From a virus, in IMG/VR virus record IMGVR_UViG_3300020057_000029, positions 1 to 64,000 of that record: a stretch of 64,000 nucleotides of DNA, one strand, 5' to 3'. Each line of letters opens with the position of its first letter. The first letter of the stretch is position 1. Positions 45,017-54,155 of this stretch are shown here, piece by piece. The notes beneath the pieces are model-generated. The model made no database searches. It was not told the DNA's origin and saw only the letters and a list, made by a program, of their open reading frames with translations. The position numbers and the translations under genes are program-made.

Positions 45017-47698
45017 ATGGCAGTAAAAAGACGGGTATCTTGGATTAGCCAGCAAAGAGTTGATGTACCAGACATGCGAGCTCTGGAATCTGCTGCGTCC
45101 AATGATTTCGACGAGTTAGTCAAGGCATTGTTCACTGGCGAAGAAGAAGGCTACATACTACGTGGCTTTGAGCTTTCAATGGCTGGTGCTATTGGGGGTG
45201 CCTCTAGCGCCCTCCAAATGTTCGTTGCTGAAGCAGCTGTTCTCCACACCAGATCTAGCCAGTCTGGAGCCTATCTGGTGGTTCCTGCCGGAACTCCTCC
45301 TGAACCTCTGAATTCTGCGACCAACACTATTGTTGACGGCGCATTTGCTCCAAACGCGATCAATTATGTTGGTCTTGAGTATGAGCGTTTTATTGATGAC
45401 ACTACTTCTGCACAGGTGTATATCTGGAACCCTACTACCGACAGTGAAACTACAAAGGTAGCCCCTCGCGCTCAAATTCTTCGCTATCGCATTAAGATCA
45501 CTGCTTCAACCTGGGCCACAAATGTTTTGCCAATTTGCACTGTAACCACAGATGCTGGCAACAACGTAACGGATATAGGCGACTCACGTCGTGACTTTTT
45601 TCGTCTTGGTACGGCAGGCCGTTCTACCGCAAACCCCTTTTACGTTTATCCCTGGACCGCCCAATCCGAAGGCCGTGTAGAAAACCCTCCTTCCTCGAAT
45701 AGCAACGCTGTCAATCCATTCCATGGTGGTGACAAAATGCTTGGCACATTCAAGGACTGGATGGATGCCGTCATGTCTCAGATTCTTGAGATCAAAGGGA
45801 CCACCTATTGGTACTCCCTTGGCACCTCAGGATCTCTTGCTAGCTTGCGTCAGGATTTGGGTAACACCATTTCAACTGGCGCTGGTATTATTTCACACAG
45901 TGCAGACACCGCAGGCTTGATCAATTGGGATGAAGACATTCATTTCAAAGTGGTTGGTTCACGTCTTGATTACGTTCTTCTTGCTAACCCCTCCTCTATC
46001 GATATCACTCTGAATGACAACCAGGTTGCCTATGTGAATCTGGTGCGCGGCGTTCTTGTAACTCCAAACCTTATTTTTACAAACGGCTCTGCAATTATAA
46101 CTTCAGTTGGTAACGTTGCTTGGACTGCTCCTCTTGCTGCTGGCGACTGGGTAAAAGCTGGTGCGGATACGGATGCTGGCTACTACAAAATCCAAACCGT
46201 AGATTCCCTTTCTCAAATAACCCTGACCGAAAACTTTGGCGGAACTTCTACGGGTGCAGCTGGTGCAAAAGCAAAATACGCTTTTGGCTCATATTCTACT
46301 TCCCCAGCCCCTTCTACTGGTCGTCACATTTTTATCGCAGACCGCGAAGACGTTCCAGAAGGTGAAAATATCTTTTGGTTCCTGCTTCGCGCAGATAACG
46401 GTGGCGTAATACCTAAAGTGTATGTTCGCTTTATTGGCTCCGAGCTAGAACTGGGCGAATCTGAAGAAATCGACGACGGAGTGTCCAGACAGCTCCTTCA
46501 GTATATCGGATCACCTTTAGAATCTGCAAGCAAGCCACAGTATGCCTCTGCACTCAATCCAGGTTCGTTACCAGAGAAGACTACGATTACAACTGGCGAT
46601 GCTACCACGATGGTGTCCAACCAGTATTTTTTCATCAACTCTTCTGCTGACTCTCGCAGATACGCTGTATGGGTGAACAAGGATGGGACCGGTGTTCAGC
46701 CAAATGCCCCATTCGTAAATGCATATGTTGAATGGATTATCAGCACTGGTCAGACTGCTACGCAAACGGCCCAGGCCCTTGCCACTGTTCTTGCTTCAAC
46801 CGATGATGAAGATTTTACTACTGTAGCGGGTATCGCGCAAGTATTGGTAACCAACAAATCTGCTGGTACATGTGCCGATGCTGTAAATTTTAACGTTGGC
46901 GCTCCTTTTGCTGTAACCGTAACACAACAGGGTACTGGTTCAGGCAATTTTGCTATCAATGATGGTGACAGTTTAACCCTTGCTATTAAGAAACTTGACG
47001 AAGCCATTCGCGAAATTTCTTCTCTTCTTGATGAGCCTGGTTATTGCGAATACGTTGACATAGTTGCTTCTGGCGGCGTTCCACCTGCTTCTATCGACGT
47101 TCCTGTTATTTCAGGCGATCTAATTCAATTGCCAGACAATAGTCGTCTTGGCAATTTACCTCAAAAATACACAGTAGGACAAGGCGTTTTAGAACTAGAC
47201 CTAAATGGAATTGAACTCGCCTATGGACGAGATTTTAATGAAGTTGGAGCAGCTGGTACCGCAAGTGACCAAATTGAAATTCTCAGAAGCCTTTTTGCCG
47301 GTGACAGTCTAGGGTTTAAAATTCTAGTCCAAGGTGGCCCAGGCGGCGGCGGCGGCGTAGGCGTACAAGGCCCTCCTGGACCAATGGGCGTACCTGGCAA
47401 TGATGCTATCGGCGGTCCTATTGCTATCAGCACTAAGATTGTTGACTACACAGTGATGACCAGTGACAACATGTTGCGAGCAGACGCTTCTAGTGGAACT
47501 GTAACTTTTAGTCTTCCTCCGGCTGCATCAGCAGTTGGAAATGTGTTCTTTTTAAAGAAAGTAGACGCTTCTGCAAATCCTATGATCGTTGAAGCAGATG
47601 GATCAGAGCTTATCGATGGCTTCAATACTCAACAAACCACAGTTCAATACGAATCTTTCACCATTGTCTCAAACGGCACTGGGTGGGATATTTTCTAA
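45017..47698 (+). CDS. Tail fibre protein with collagen-like stretch, 893 aa
   Basis: ATG 45017 follows CAGGACC. Large beta-rich fibre protein. Residues about 773-795 contain a Gly-rich collagen-like run (GPGGGGG, GPPGPMGVPG). The last 90 residues (MLRADASSGTVTFSLPPAAS onward to the C-terminus) form a beta-domain like the N-terminal domains of the Kelch proteins. The N-terminal region (up to about 260) likely attaches to the baseplate. First gene of the fibre operon. Confidence 0.75.
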   Translation: MAVKRRVSWISQQRVDVPDMRALESAASNDFDELVKALFTGEEEGYILRGFELSMAGAIGGASSALQMFVAEAAVLHTRSSQSGAYLVVPAGTPPEPLNSATNTIVDGAFAPNAINYVGLEYERFIDDTTSAQVYIWNPTTDSETTKVAPRAQILRYRIKITASTWATNVLPICTVTTDAGNNVTDIGDSRRDFFRLGTAGRSTANPFYVYPWTAQSEGRVENPPSSNSNAVNPFHGGDKMLGTFKDWMDAVMSQILEIKGTTYWYSLGTSGSLASLRQDLGNTISTGAGIISHSADTAGLINWDEDIHFKVVGSRLDYVLLANPSSIDITLNDNQVAYVNLVRGVLVTPNLIFTNGSAIITSVGNVAWTAPLAAGDWVKAGADTDAGYYKIQTVDSLSQITLTENFGGTSTGAAGAKAKYAFGSYSTSPAPSTGRHIFIADREDVPEGENIFWFLLRADNGGVIPKVYVRFIGSELELGESEEIDDGVSRQLLQYIGSPLESASKPQYASALNPGSLPEKTTITTGDATTMVSNQYFFINSSADSRRYAVWVNKDGTGVQPNAPFVNAYVEWIISTGQTATQTAQALATVLASTDDEDFTTVAGIAQVLVTNKSAGTCADAVNFNVGAPFAVTVTQQGTGSGNFAINDGDSLTLAIKKLDEAIREISSLLDEPGYCEYVDIVASGGVPPASIDVPVISGDLIQLPDNSRLGNLPQKYTVGQGVLELDLNGIELAYGRDFNEVGAAGTASDQIEILRSLFAGDSLGFKILVQGGPGGGGGVGVQGPPGPMGVPGNDAIGGPIAISTKIVDYTVMTSDNMLRADASSGTVTFSLPPAASAVGNVFFLKKVDASANPMIVEADGSELIDGFNTQQTTVQYESFTIVSNGTGWDIF

Positions 47699-47708
47699 GG
47701 AATCAGAT

Positions 47709-48170
47709 ATGAGCTATAGTCCAAATTTTAGAGGAGATACTACAAATGCGACAAGTCGTTCTAGTAGATCTTTGACCTCTAACTACCAAAATGGGTCTGG
47801 TTTCTCTTTAGATCAATGCACCCCAGTAGCAGTGAACTCTTTTGGTCAACTTATTTCGGTAAACGTATCCAGTGTGGCAAATATAAAAGCTTTCTTGGGC
47901 GTAGCTGGAGAAGATCTCCCAAATGCCGCTTTTGGATCAGTCTACGACGGTGGCCGTCTAGAAGAGGTTGATCTGCCAGCTTTTTCTGTTGGCGACGCTC
48001 TTTATGTAGCAAAAGACGGTTTTTTAACCAATGTTACCCCTGAAATCGGCATGGCCGGATTCGTTGCAGGCGATCATATCGTTTTCATTGGTGTTGTTGT
48101 AAAAAACGAATTTAATCCACTTTTAAAAGATTTGAAGATTATGTTTGATACGAAAATAGGTCGGCTGTAA
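47709..48170 (+). CDS. Fibre-associated hypothetical protein, 153 aa
   Basis: ATG 47709 follows AAGGAATCAGAT; the longer frame from 47589 overlaps the previous gene and is rejected. The phrase GFSLDQCTPVAVNSFGQLIS and the following IKAFLGVAGEDLPNAAFGSV are of the type found in small phage head/tail decoration or fibre-coupling proteins. The C-terminal segment is beta-rich. Position between two fibres suggests a fibre hinge or adaptor. Confidence 0.65.
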   Translation: MSYSPNFRGDTTNATSRSSRSLTSNYQNGSGFSLDQCTPVAVNSFGQLISVNVSSVANIKAFLGVAGEDLPNAAFGSVYDGGRLEEVDLPAFSVGDALYVAKDGFLTNVTPEIGMAGFVAGDHIVFIGVVVKNEFNPLLKDLKIMFDTKIGRL

Positions 48171-48218
48171 GGACTAATCTTAATGGTAACCACAATTTAA
48201 CTGTAAACGGAGCATAAA

Positions 48219-50267
48219 ATGGCAGATATCGTAAAACTTCTAGAGCTTTCTTCTGGAATAGCTACTGGATTGGATATAACGGCAAACACTGGTGTTTGGC
48301 TGTCCATCAAGGTGGGCGGTGGAGTATCCAATACTGAACTAACCAAAACTATTTTGGACAGGCTTGTTTCCTTACAAGATGGAACTGATGTTGCTGCTGC
48401 TTATCACACTCACGATAGCAGGTACTTTACAGAAACCGAGCTTGGATCTGCAGTTGGTACTTCCGGCGCACAGCTAATTGGGGTCAAGGCCACTCCGGTC
48501 AATTACACACCTGGTTCTGCTGATGTTGAGGCCCACTTGGCAGGTATCGACAGCGCTTTAGCCTCTGCTGGCGGGAATGATTTTCTTGATTCTGTTTTTC
48601 GTATTTCGGACAATGCTGATCCTACTAAGAAAATTGCCTTTGAAAGTTCTGGTATTTCTACTTCTACGGTTCGTACAATTACGATGCCAGACGCAAACGT
48701 TGATCTTGGCAAGATAGCATCTGCTTTACAAAAAGACGGCTCTGTAACAGTTACTGCCGATCTGCCAATGGGCGGATTTAAGCTTACTGGAATGGCTGCC
48801 GGTTCTGCTGCTGGACACTCAGTTCGCTATGAACAATCGATTCTTGTTTCGGGCGCAAACGCTTTTACTGCTGCCCAGTCCATGGGTGGGTTTAATCTGA
48901 CCAGCGTGGCAGACCCCACAGCGCCTCAACATGCCGCTACAAAGGCTTACGTAGATGCTGTAGCCCAAGGTCTTCGTCCTAAACAGGCCGTGCGCGTTGC
49001 TTCTTTGGCAGATATAGCTCTTGCCAGTGCGCTAGAAAACGGCGATACTGTTGACGGTATCACTCTTGTCACAGGCGACCGCGTATTGGTTAAAAACCAA
49101 ACTCTGCCTGAAGAAAATGGTATTTATATTGTACAAGCTTCTGGCGCAGCTGTTCGTGCGCCAGACATGGACTCGCTTACGCCTATAGATGAGATTAACG
49201 GAGCCTACACCTTTATTCAATCTGGTACGCAAGCAGGTCAGGGCTGGGTTGAGCAAAGCAATGTAGCTGTTTTAGATACTGACCCAATGGTTTGGGTATA
49301 TTTCAATTCTGCTGCTGCTATTATCGGTGGCGATATGGTCACCGTAACTGGTCAGACCATTTCTCTCGATCTTGCCACTGCAAGCGGTCTTGAATCTAGT
49401 AACCCAAGCAACTCAGCTGGTCAGTTACGTATCAAACTTGAAGCTTCTAACCCAAGCTTAAAATTCTCTGGTTCTAATGAGCTTGGCCTCAAAATGGATG
49501 CAGCTGGAGCTCTTGCTTCAGGCGCTTCCGGCGCGGCTGTACAGGTTGATGGCTCAACGATTGAGATTAGCTCTAACGCCCTTCGCGTAAAAGACGCTGG
49601 TATCACCTTGGCCAAAATGGCTTCTAATTCTGTAGATGAGAATAAAATCGCAGCATCAGCTTTTAACGCAGCTGGCGCGATCACAGGTGGCGGCGCATCT
49701 AAGCTTGCTGTACAGGTTGATGGTTCTACCTTAGAAATTAGCGCAAACGCTCTTCGTCAAAAAGACGCTGGAACTACTGCTGCAAAACTCAATACAGACG
49801 TAGCAGACCAAACAACCATTGCTGGTGGTGCTGGTACTGCTCTTAACGTCCTTGCCGCTCCTTTGGTTTCAAGAACTCTAGTTGCCGGTGAAGCTTTTGC
49901 TGCAGATGTTTCCTTTTCAGTTCGATGGGCTTTAACTGGTGAAACTGCTGGAAGAGTATATAAAGCCGACAAAGACGCTTCGGCATCTGCTAAATACATG
50001 GGTATCGGTATCGGTCGTTCAGTAGCAGGCGTATCAGCTGGTGGAAATATTCAGGTGATCATGTTGGGAACCTCTGCTCTTGGTGCTAACGATTCTGCTT
50101 TTGCCGCTGGCGATGTAGGAAAAGAGTTATATGTAGGCACAACTGGAGCTTTCATCTTAGGCTCTGCCTTGGCTGATACTACAAATGAGGCCGCTTTCTG
50201 TATCGGAACGATTCAGTCAACATCTTCAATTTGGGTAGATTTCAAGCAGCTTAGAGGTATCAACTAA
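48219..50267 (+). CDS. Large tail fibre protein, 682 aa
   Basis: ATG 48219 follows CGGAGCATAAA. Long beta-rich fibre. The phrase DPTAPQHAATKAYVDAVAQGL (around residue 230) is a common fibre segment near trimer coiled coils. Two internal copies of VQVDGS(T)xEIS(S/A)NALRxKDAG show a duplicated shaft block. The C-terminal 100 residues look like a small beta-barrel knob. Probably a trimeric host-recognition fibre. Confidence 0.78.
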   Translation: MADIVKLLELSSGIATGLDITANTGVWLSIKVGGGVSNTELTKTILDRLVSLQDGTDVAAAYHTHDSRYFTETELGSAVGTSGAQLIGVKATPVNYTPGSADVEAHLAGIDSALASAGGNDFLDSVFRISDNADPTKKIAFESSGISTSTVRTITMPDANVDLGKIASALQKDGSVTVTADLPMGGFKLTGMAAGSAAGHSVRYEQSILVSGANAFTAAQSMGGFNLTSVADPTAPQHAATKAYVDAVAQGLRPKQAVRVASLADIALASALENGDTVDGITLVTGDRVLVKNQTLPEENGIYIVQASGAAVRAPDMDSLTPIDEINGAYTFIQSGTQAGQGWVEQSNVAVLDTDPMVWVYFNSAAAIIGGDMVTVTGQTISLDLATASGLESSNPSNSAGQLRIKLEASNPSLKFSGSNELGLKMDAAGALASGASGAAVQVDGSTIEISSNALRVKDAGITLAKMASNSVDENKIAASAFNAAGAITGGGASKLAVQVDGSTLEISANALRQKDAGTTAAKLNTDVADQTTIAGGAGTALNVLAAPLVSRTLVAGEAFAADVSFSVRWALTGETAGRVYKADKDASASAKYMGIGIGRSVAGVSAGGNIQVIMLGTSALGANDSAFAAGDVGKELYVGTTGAFILGSALADTTNEAAFCIGTIQSTSSIWVDFKQLRGIN

Positions 50268-50309
50268 TCAATTGCAGGGAAAACCTCTGTAATATGATAA
50301 GTTACACGT

Positions 50310-50609
50310 ATGGCAAAAGTAACCCGCTTAATTAAAGGACAGCTTAAATCGGTCAGTGTTGACCAGGAAGTTTCCATTGTTGATGCTACGTCTTTTGTTG
50401 TCGTAAATTTTCCTGCTACGCTACAAACCGCAAACGCAAACCCTAGAGTTGTTGCCTGGATGGTAAACACTGTTGATTCTAATCCACAATTTCAAGACGT
50501 TTTGATCACGGTCAGGTCTGCTACTGCCTTTACGGCCACTTGGAACGCTCCAGTTGATAGTTCTAACTACAAACTGGCCTATATCGTACTTGACGGATTT
50601 ATCACTTAA
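50310..50609 (+). CDS. Small fibre protein with one NPQFQ domain, 99 aa
   Basis: ATG 50310 has a weak site. It comprises a single all-beta domain with the phrase DSNPQFQDVLITVRSATAFT followed by ATWNAPVDSSNYKL. The same domain appears twice at the C-terminus of the next protein. The sandwich pattern with a W-N-A-P loop resembles H-type lectins, so carbohydrate binding is possible. It may be a trimeric tip or accessory to the neighbouring fibres. Confidence 0.68.
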   Translation: MAKVTRLIKGQLKSVSVDQEVSIVDATSFVVVNFPATLQTANANPRVVAWMVNTVDSNPQFQDVLITVRSATAFTATWNAPVDSSNYKLAYIVLDGFIT

Positions 50610-50618
50610 GGAACGTAG

Positions 50619-51671
50619 ATGCAAAGAAATCCTTTCGCAAACCAGACTATATCGAGAGACTTGCTCCAGCAAATCTTTCCGTACCTATCTGGCCAGCAGC
50701 TAGACACTCTGCTTAAGTCTATAGACAAGGACTTGCAGGCACCCTTACGCGTTGATGCAAGCTCTACGCCCGATCTTGTTGTTACCATTGGTCCTGCCAT
50801 TGTAAACAACACAATCTCTGGTCGTCAGAAATCTATTCCGCATATCCAAAACGCAATTCCAGCTTTTACGTCTGGTACGATTACTTTCCCTAGTCTAAAT
50901 GGCGGAAACATCACCGTTTCTCCTGGCTCAAACACAACTCTAACCTGCCCACCAAACGAATACATCAAAGTCCTCATTTCTCTGGATTCCTCTGGTGATT
51001 TGATTGTTACTCAAGGTGTTTCTGACTTAGCTGAGGCAAACGCAATTGTTCCAGCCCCTGTTGCCAACACCTTGCCTGTGGCTTATATCAGTCTTTTTAA
51101 TAATGCTGGTATAGTTCAGAGTGTTGTTCAGAACAAGATTTTCCAGTTCGGTGGCGGCGGTGGCGGTGGCTCAGGATCGATTCAGGCAGGTTTTGCTCAA
51201 GAAATCGCTATACCAGATGCTGTCCAAAGTGTTGCGGTCAACTTTCCAAGCGCTCTACCTGGCACTAATTATGTAATTCAGGCTCAGTTTGTCAACATCA
51301 CTGATATTAACCCTCAGTTTCAAGATATTATTATTACTAATAAAACTATCAATGGTTTCACTGCAAATTGGAATGCGCCTACAGATTCAGCAAACTATCT
51401 CTTATCGTACATTGTACCTGTTGTCCAGGAGCACACTGGCGAGAAAGAAATTCCAGATACTGCAGATACTTTAGTGATTTCACTACCTTATACGTATGCT
51501 GGAACAAACTATACAATTGTGGCTACTATGGTCAATATAATTGATCCTAATCCACAATTTCAGGCAGTAATCGTAACTGCCAAGACCAACCTAACCTTTA
51601 CAGTATCATGGAATAGTCCAGTGGATTCCGCGAATTATAGACTCGGATTTCACGTCGCTCAATTCCAGTAA
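50619..51671 (+). CDS. Fibre protein with two C-terminal NPQFQ domains, 350 aa
   Basis: ATG 50619 follows AAGGAACGTAG. The N-terminal 180 residues form a helical, then beta, attachment region (LLQQIFPYLSGQQLDTLLKS). A Gly/Ser linker (FGGGGGGGSGS) precedes two tandem domains, DINPQFQDIIITNKTINGFT and DPNPQFQAVIVTAKTNLTFT, each with a WN(A/S)P loop. These match the single domain of the 50310 gene. Likely an adhesin or fibre tip. Confidence 0.72.
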   Translation: MQRNPFANQTISRDLLQQIFPYLSGQQLDTLLKSIDKDLQAPLRVDASSTPDLVVTIGPAIVNNTISGRQKSIPHIQNAIPAFTSGTITFPSLNGGNITVSPGSNTTLTCPPNEYIKVLISLDSSGDLIVTQGVSDLAEANAIVPAPVANTLPVAYISLFNNAGIVQSVVQNKIFQFGGGGGGGSGSIQAGFAQEIAIPDAVQSVAVNFPSALPGTNYVIQAQFVNITDINPQFQDIIITNKTINGFTANWNAPTDSANYLLSYIVPVVQEHTGEKEIPDTADTLVISLPYTYAGTNYTIVATMVNIIDPNPQFQAVIVTAKTNLTFTVSWNSPVDSANYRLGFHVAQFQ

Positions 51672-51682
51672 GATACGATATA
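51671..51682 (+). promoter_or_regulatory. Possible phage promoter element
   Basis: AGATACGATATA occurs here, after the 50619 stop and 38 bases before the first Kelch gene, and again at 60903-60914 before the 61015 gene. The surrounding bases are AT-rich. A phage-specific promoter is possible; no classical -35 precedes it. Confidence 0.35.
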
Positions 51683-51719
51683 GATACTATGGCGTTGGTG
51701 TGAAGAACACGGAGAGAAG

Positions 51720-54155
51720 ATGGCCTATAGGAAACAAGGTGCGTTAGTTGAAAGAGTGAACACCACTAATACAAGTGGCGCTACACTAACGCTTGTTGCG
51801 TCTTCTGCGTCATATCAGAGATTTACCGGCACCACTACTCACATTGTAGTTCTACCTGTCGGAACCACCATTCCTATTGGTGGCAAGTTCGCCGTCCTCA
51901 ACCGCTCCACTGGCATTGTTACTGTAAACTACAACGGTGGATCTCTAGCCGCCACTGTAAATGGTGACTCTCAGACTATCTTTCGCTGCACTGACAACTC
52001 AACCGCTGCTGGAGCTTGGGATGCTACGGTTGAGTCAAGTGGGGGTGGTTCTGTCACCCTTACTTCTCTTGAAAAACTTGGAGCATTATCAGCTCTTGCT
52101 GGTTCTTTTTACCAAGACTCTCAAACTGACGCGGTGACGTTGCAGATAAACCCCGAAGAAATCGGTGGAAATTTTTGGACTACGAAAACTCCTCTGTCTT
52201 CTGTCCGCAGATACACCGGGTCATTCACTCTGGGCGGCTTTATTTACTCCTTGGGTGGAGAGAATCCTGTTTCTACAAAAGTTACTACTGTTGAGCGTTA
52301 TAATGATGACTCTAATGCTGTTTTGGCAAGAACTGCTCTGACCACTGCCACGACTCAGGTTGGTGGATTTGCACTGACCCTTGGATATGCTTCTGGCGGA
52401 TTCCAAGCATCTCAAACCGCTGTCGTTCAAGCTTATGACGATGTGCTGGACTCATGGTCTGCAAAAGCCGCTCTACCAGCTACTAGAGCATCGTACACTC
52501 CAGCAGTGCTTGATGGGTATGGGATTTTATCTGGTGGAGACCTTTCTGGCTCTCCTACTGCCACATCTTTAATTTACGACTCTGTTGCTAATGTTTGGTA
52601 TTCAAGAGCTGATCGCCCCATCTCCAGAAGAGAAACTTTAGGCTTCGCTTCTCCAAATAAATATTATTCTATCGGCGGAGAAACTGCTGCTACGAATCTT
52701 GGTTACGCTTTTTCTTCTGTTTCCAATTCTTGGGTATCTATTGCAAATCATCCTGCCACAACTATTCAAAATGGCCCAGCTACGTTCGCCAGCGGAACCG
52801 GATACTCGATGGGTGGTCAAGGGCCAGCGTACAGCGCTGTAAACTACCGCTACAATGTAGACGCCAACTTGTGGAATACAATGTCTCCAAAACCCACTGG
52901 AGCGCATTCTAATTTAACCTCTGGTGCCTCACTTAATGGTGTAGCCTATGTGCTAGGCGGCGAGACCACCGGCGTAACCCTCATCTCCTCAATTGAGAGC
53001 TACACCCCTTTCTCCTTCTTAGCTGTCCCTCTCTCCAAGAAATCCACCTCCGCTCCAACTAGCATCTTTGTTGCCGCTGCGCTTAGTGGAGTAGTGACCA
53101 GTGTGCCAGTGAGAATCCGCACCGATGGTACAAATTGGAAGAACCTTACTGCCAACGCAGATTCAGTTTTAAAGCAGGGCGAGACTTTTGCTAAGTTTGC
53201 CGCGAATGGAAGTGGATATTACAACTACGAACTCCAGATCGGCTTGCCCACTTACTTGGCCGCTACTGGTGGTGGTCAGTGGGTAACTAAAGCAAATTTA
53301 TCTTTTGTGTCTCAACACAGTTGTTCATTTACTGTTGGGACACAAGTCTATGGGGCCTACGGGCTTGATGTTGGTGGGCGTCACAAGAAGACTCAAAGAT
53401 TTGATACTTTGCTAAATGCTTCAGTACGAGAGACTGACGGAAACCTAAGTGAAGCGTATACTGGTGGGCTAACCTCCTCGTCCACTCTTTACGGCAGAGG
53501 ATTCACTAATGGCCACAATGGTGCTGTTTTGCTTGACGGCGGTACTATGCTCTACGATACCATTCTCAAAGCGTGGACTACGGTGGCTACTGGTGGTGGC
53601 TCCGGGCAATTAAACGGAAACTTGGTGCTTAATGGTTTTGCGTATTCTGCTTCTGGTGGTCCAACAGTCCCGGCACATCAATTATCTACATATCGCTACA
53701 CCCTTTCCACGAATTCATGGAGTTCGAACATAGCCACGCTGAACAACATTCACTACGGCGGAATGATGTCGGCTCTTAATGGATTTGGTTACATGGTTGG
53801 TGGGACCAGTACAATAAACGAGAGGTTTAATGACGCTTCTGGAAGTTGGCTTACCATGGCCGCCACGGCAGCGAACGTGGAATCAGCTAGCAGTTTTGTA
53901 ATAGAAGATGGTTGGCATATTGCAGCTCCGTACAGCGGGGGTAATTCTACTATTCATTATCTCTTTAAGGACGGAATAAATGCGTGGATTAGTAAGACTG
54001 CATATCCAATATCAGCCTACGGGCCTGTTGGTGGGTCAGTAGGTAATAGCGGATATTCCATGGGGGGCAACAATGGAGCTTATCTCTCCAACGTGTACCA
54101 GTGGGCTTCAGCAATTCAAAACGTAGTCTTGGGCGCAGCCTTGAGGATTAGCTAA
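51720..54155 (+). CDS. Kelch-repeat fibre protein 1, 811 aa
   Basis: ATG 51720 follows GGAGAGAAG. The N-terminal 100 residues form a fibre-type beta domain (FTGTTTHIVVLPVGTTIPIG, then NRSTGIVTVNYNGGS). From 150 on, Kelch motifs recur (GGF, GY, GG, then Y/F and W, for example SVANVWYSRADRPISRR with YSIGGE). A linker with SVPVRIRTDGTNWKN and YNYELQIGLPTYLAATGGG separates two Kelch blocks. The C-terminal phrase AIQNVVLGAALRIS recurs in the two following genes. Kelch repeats form beta-propellers, here probably receptor-binding. Confidence 0.83.
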   Translation: MAYRKQGALVERVNTTNTSGATLTLVASSASYQRFTGTTTHIVVLPVGTTIPIGGKFAVLNRSTGIVTVNYNGGSLAATVNGDSQTIFRCTDNSTAAGAWDATVESSGGGSVTLTSLEKLGALSALAGSFYQDSQTDAVTLQINPEEIGGNFWTTKTPLSSVRRYTGSFTLGGFIYSLGGENPVSTKVTTVERYNDDSNAVLARTALTTATTQVGGFALTLGYASGGFQASQTAVVQAYDDVLDSWSAKAALPATRASYTPAVLDGYGILSGGDLSGSPTATSLIYDSVANVWYSRADRPISRRETLGFASPNKYYSIGGETAATNLGYAFSSVSNSWVSIANHPATTIQNGPATFASGTGYSMGGQGPAYSAVNYRYNVDANLWNTMSPKPTGAHSNLTSGASLNGVAYVLGGETTGVTLISSIESYTPFSFLAVPLSKKSTSAPTSIFVAAALSGVVTSVPVRIRTDGTNWKNLTANADSVLKQGETFAKFAANGSGYYNYELQIGLPTYLAATGGGQWVTKANLSFVSQHSCSFTVGTQVYGAYGLDVGGRHKKTQRFDTLLNASVRETDGNLSEAYTGGLTSSSTLYGRGFTNGHNGAVLLDGGTMLYDTILKAWTTVATGGGSGQLNGNLVLNGFAYSASGGPTVPAHQLSTYRYTLSTNSWSSNIATLNNIHYGGMMSALNGFGYMVGGTSTINERFNDASGSWLTMAATAANVESASSFVIEDGWHIAAPYSGGNSTIHYLFKDGINAWISKTAYPISAYGPVGGSVGNSGYSMGGNNGAYLSNVYQWASAIQNVVLGAALRIS

